Positions 62,178-64,000 of a stretch of 64,000 bases of DNA are shown here, piece after piece. The stretch lies in the NCBI RefSeq assembly GCF_001693485.1, contig NZ_MAXC01000049.1:186001-250000 (forward strand), given 5' to 3'. The stretch comes from Bradyrhizobium sp. LMTR 3. GTDB lineage: Bacteria > Pseudomonadota > Alphaproteobacteria > Rhizobiales > Xanthobacteraceae. Every line of letters begins with the position of its first letter. Within the stretch, counting starts at the first letter, position 1. The translations under genes were made by a program, and so were the position numbers. Below the pieces are notes generated by a model that searched no databases, was not told where the DNA came from, and saw only the letters and a program-made list of their open reading frames with translations.

Positions 62178-63353
62178 ATGGCTATTGAGGCAAGCAACAC
62201 GGCTGGCGGTCATGGTCGTATCCGGCTGGGCATGGTTGGCGGCGGCCAGGCATCTTTCATTGGCGCCGTCCACCGCATTGCCGCGCGTATCGACGATCAG
62301 TTCGAGTTGACAGCCGGCGCGTTGGCGTCGGACCCGGTCCGAGCCAAGGCCTCGGCGAAGGAGCTCGGAATCGCCAACGACCGCGCCTATAGCTCCTTCG
62401 AAGAGATGGCGAAGGCGGAAGCCGCGCGCCCCGACGGGATCGAGGTGGTTTCGATCGTGACCCCCAACCACCTGCACGGCCCGGTCGCCAGGGCCTTCCT
62501 TGAAGCCGGCATCCACGTCATCTGCGACAAACCGCTGACGACGACCGTCGCAGAGGCAGAGGAATTGGTGGAACTGGTCAGGAGGACAGGCAAGGTCTTC
62601 GTCGTGACCCACAACTACACGGGCTATCCCATGGTCCGACAGGCCCGCGCCATGGTCGCGAACGGCGATCTCGGCGAGATCCGGCTGGTGCAGGCCGAAT
62701 ACCTGCAGGATTGGCTGACGGAGCGGTTAGAAGCAAGCGGGCACAAGCAGGCCGCGTGGCGCACGGACCCGACGCGATCCGGCCCTGGCGGATGCATCGG
62801 CGACATCGGCACCCACGCCTACAATCTCGCCTGCTTCGTCACTGGACTTCAGCTTGACGAACTGCTCGCCCAGCTCTCGACCTTCGTCGGCGGCCGGCGT
62901 CTCGATGATGACGCCCAGATCCTCCTCAAGTGGAAGGGAGGTGCCAAAGGTATGCTTTGGGCGAGCCAGATCGCGGTCGGCAACGAGAACGGCCTGACGC
63001 TGCGCGTCTATGGGACCAAGGGCGGCCTCGAATGGGTACAGGAAAATCCGAACCATCTCTGGTTCACCCGCTATGGGCAGCCCAAGCAACTCCTCACCCG
63101 CGGCGGTGCCGGCGCCTTGGTCGAGGCGGGCCGTCTCACCCGCGTGCCATCGGGGCATCCCGAGGGTTACCTTGAGGGGTTCGCAACAATCTATACTGAG
63201 GCAGCGCGCGCTATCCGCGCAGCACAGGCCGGCAGATCGCCCGATCCGGCGGTGATTTTCCCGACCGTCGAGGATGGCCTTGCCGGTGTGAAGTTCATCG
63301 AAGCTGCGGTGAGCTCATCCGCAAACAATGGCGCCTGGGTTCGGATCACGTAA
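62178..63353 (+). CDS. Gfo/Idh/MocA-family oxidoreductase
   Basis: 391 residues from the ATG at 62178, GAGGAAGAAG upstream. NAD-binding motif LGMVGGGQASFIGAVHR, VVSIVTPNHLHGPVARA, catalytic Lys in VICDKPLTTT and the His of GGCIGDIGTHAYNLACF. With the TIM-barrel enzyme upstream it resembles sugar or inositol dehydrogenase-isomerase pairs. A long C-terminal part (GYLEGFATIYTEAARAIRA) is usual for the group. Confidence 0.9.
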   Translation: MAIEASNTAGGHGRIRLGMVGGGQASFIGAVHRIAARIDDQFELTAGALASDPVRAKASAKELGIANDRAYSSFEEMAKAEAARPDGIEVVSIVTPNHLHGPVARAFLEAGIHVICDKPLTTTVAEAEELVELVRRTGKVFVVTHNYTGYPMVRQARAMVANGDLGEIRLVQAEYLQDWLTERLEASGHKQAAWRTDPTRSGPGGCIGDIGTHAYNLACFVTGLQLDELLAQLSTFVGGRRLDDDAQILLKWKGGAKGMLWASQIAVGNENGLTLRVYGTKGGLEWVQENPNHLWFTRYGQPKQLLTRGGAGALVEAGRLTRVPSGHPEGYLEGFATIYTEAARAIRAAQAGRSPDPAVIFPTVEDGLAGVKFIEAAVSSSANNGAWVRIT

Positions 63354-63435
63354 ATGCCGACGTGTCCATCTTATCCACGCCGAGGCGTAGGCCTAGGCTG
63401 AAGCAAGCGGGCAATCGTCAGGAATCGGGAACCTA

Positions 63436-63735
63436 CTATCGGGTGGAGAAGGGGGACGATCGAGACGCCTCCGCTCCCGAGCGACGTTTCACTGGACGAC
63501 CAGATTGGATACGTGCGTCCGCGATCAAATTCGCATATGTACGCAGCCCGAGGCGTAGCTCTCGCATCAGAGCGGGCCTGTTCGAAGCAACACTCGCCAT
63601 CAGCTCCAGTTGGTGGCGAATCAACGACGGGTTCAAGGTGGGCCATTCCAGCAAAGCGCGTGTTGCCAGCAGGGCAACGAAGCGAAAGAATTCTTCATCG
63701 CGGACTGCGATCTCTTCTTCCTCGCCCCTGGGCAT
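63436..63735 (-). CDS. small hypothetical protein
   Basis: 99 residues from the ATG at 63735, which has the good ribosome-binding site GGAGGG 5 nt upstream. It starts MPRGEEEEIAVRDEEFF, then has a helical hydrophobic stretch RFVALLATRALLEWPTLNPSLIRHQLELMASVA and a basic tail (GRPVKRRSG). No membrane segment or signal. I do not recognise the family. It overlaps the end of the gene entering from the right edge, suggesting translational coupling. Confidence 0.55.
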   Translation of the reverse strand: MPRGEEEEIAVRDEEFFRFVALLATRALLEWPTLNPSLIRHQLELMASVASNRPALMRELRLGLRTYANLIADARIQSGRPVKRRSGAEASRSSPFSTR

Positions 63736-64000
63736 GGTGGCCCTCCATCTGCTCGCACGGTGGAGGAAGTCGGGTCGCAAAGGCGTCGTCTTTCTTGCTG
63801 AAAACGAGAATAGGGCCGAGCGGCTGGGTGCCGTCATTCATGCCCTCGCCCCTTCGTGCGATGTGCTTGTTTTTCCAAGACTGAATACGCTGCCATTCGA
63901 TCAGCTTGAGCCTTCGCACGAAATCGCGGGTAGACGAAGCTCGGTCTTGAGGCGCGTTGCCAAGCCTGAGAAGCCGATCCTGCTCGTATCTACGGCAGAG
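63695..64000 (-). CDS. unrecognised gene, C-terminal part (5' end beyond window)
   Basis: The frame is open from the window edge to the stop at 63695, giving 101 residues without a start of certain use (GTG at 63919 is the first common one inside). It is rich in Arg and Lys (TRDFVRRLKLIEWQRIQSWKNKHI) and ends in low-complexity GHHAQGRGRRDRSPR. The last 41 bases overlap the start of the small gene at 63735. I see no known domain; a nucleic-acid-binding protein is possible from composition only. Confidence 0.4.
   Translation of the reverse strand, partial: LCRRYEQDRLLRLGNAPQDRASSTRDFVRRLKLIEWQRIQSWKNKHIARRGEGMNDGTQPLGPILVFSKKDDAFATRLPPPCEQMEGHHAQGRGRRDRSPR

Overview
The window reads as chromosomal DNA of a GC-rich alphaproteobacterium, most likely Bradyrhizobium or a close relative in the Nitrobacteraceae. 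Four things point there: a lanthanide-type methanol dehydrogenase (XoxF) with its PQQ accessory genes, glutathione-linked formaldehyde oxidation, a caa3-type oxidase with a fused subunit I/III, and a complete five-step-type hut cluster. No tRNA, rRNA, CRISPR array, transposase or phage gene was recognised. The assignment rests on gene content read by eye, not on a search.

Region 1 (1-20.9 kb) is a C1/alcohol oxidation island. On the minus strand are quinoprotein accessory operons: a metallo-beta-lactamase-fold relay protein with a SoxYZ-like fusion carrier, and a five-gene operon (periplasmic binding protein, YVTN beta-propeller, ATPase, permease, small periplasmic protein). On the plus strand are XoxJ-like and CXXCW-motif proteins. 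They are followed by a response regulator with S-formylglutathione hydrolase, a divergent sensor kinase, a TonB-dependent receptor, an AraC-family regulator, and xoxF-xoxG-adhC-gfa. Together these carry methanol to formaldehyde and, through glutathione adducts, to formate. The AraC gene is divergent from xoxF, and a pair of 16-bp direct repeats 21 bp apart lies between them.

Region 2 (21-31.5 kb) holds an FAH-family hydrolase and a caa3-type cytochrome oxidase operon (CtaG, tri-heme cytochrome c, subunit II with cytochrome c, fused subunit I+III, small membrane protein). It also has a small membrane protein, a Gfo/Idh/MocA oxidoreductase, a pair of facing palindromic repeats, and an orphan branched-chain-amino-acid-type binding protein.

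Region 3 (32-40.2 kb) holds a secreted Rieske protein next to a second PQQ alcohol dehydrogenase, which has the lanthanide-type Asp-Trp-Asp but lacks the vicinal cysteine pair. Convergent to it is a Tat-exported molybdenum hydroxylase with its 2Fe-2S subunit. A mandelate-racemase-type enolase-superfamily enzyme and a cystathionine-gamma-synthase-like PLP enzyme follow.

Region 4 (40.3-49.7 kb) is histidine utilisation: hutF-hutC plus a taurine/nitrate-type ABC transporter on the minus strand, and hutI-hutH-hutU on the plus strand. A probable HutC operator sits in the 87-bp divergent promoter.

Region 5 (49.8-55.6 kb) carries a GTP-cyclohydrolase-II-like protein, a DUF1688/URC4 protein and uracil phosphoribosyltransferase. 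This is the gene set of the URC uracil-degradation route first defined in yeast. AMP nucleosidase and TenA follow.

Region 6 (55.7-63.4 kb) is a sugar or polyol catabolic cluster: split transketolase, SDR, LysR regulator, SAF-domain oxidoreductase, xylose-isomerase-like TIM barrel and Gfo/Idh/MocA dehydrogenase. Its substrate is unknown. The right edge holds a small hypothetical gene and the end of an unrecognised gene. The left edge cuts a binding protein gene.
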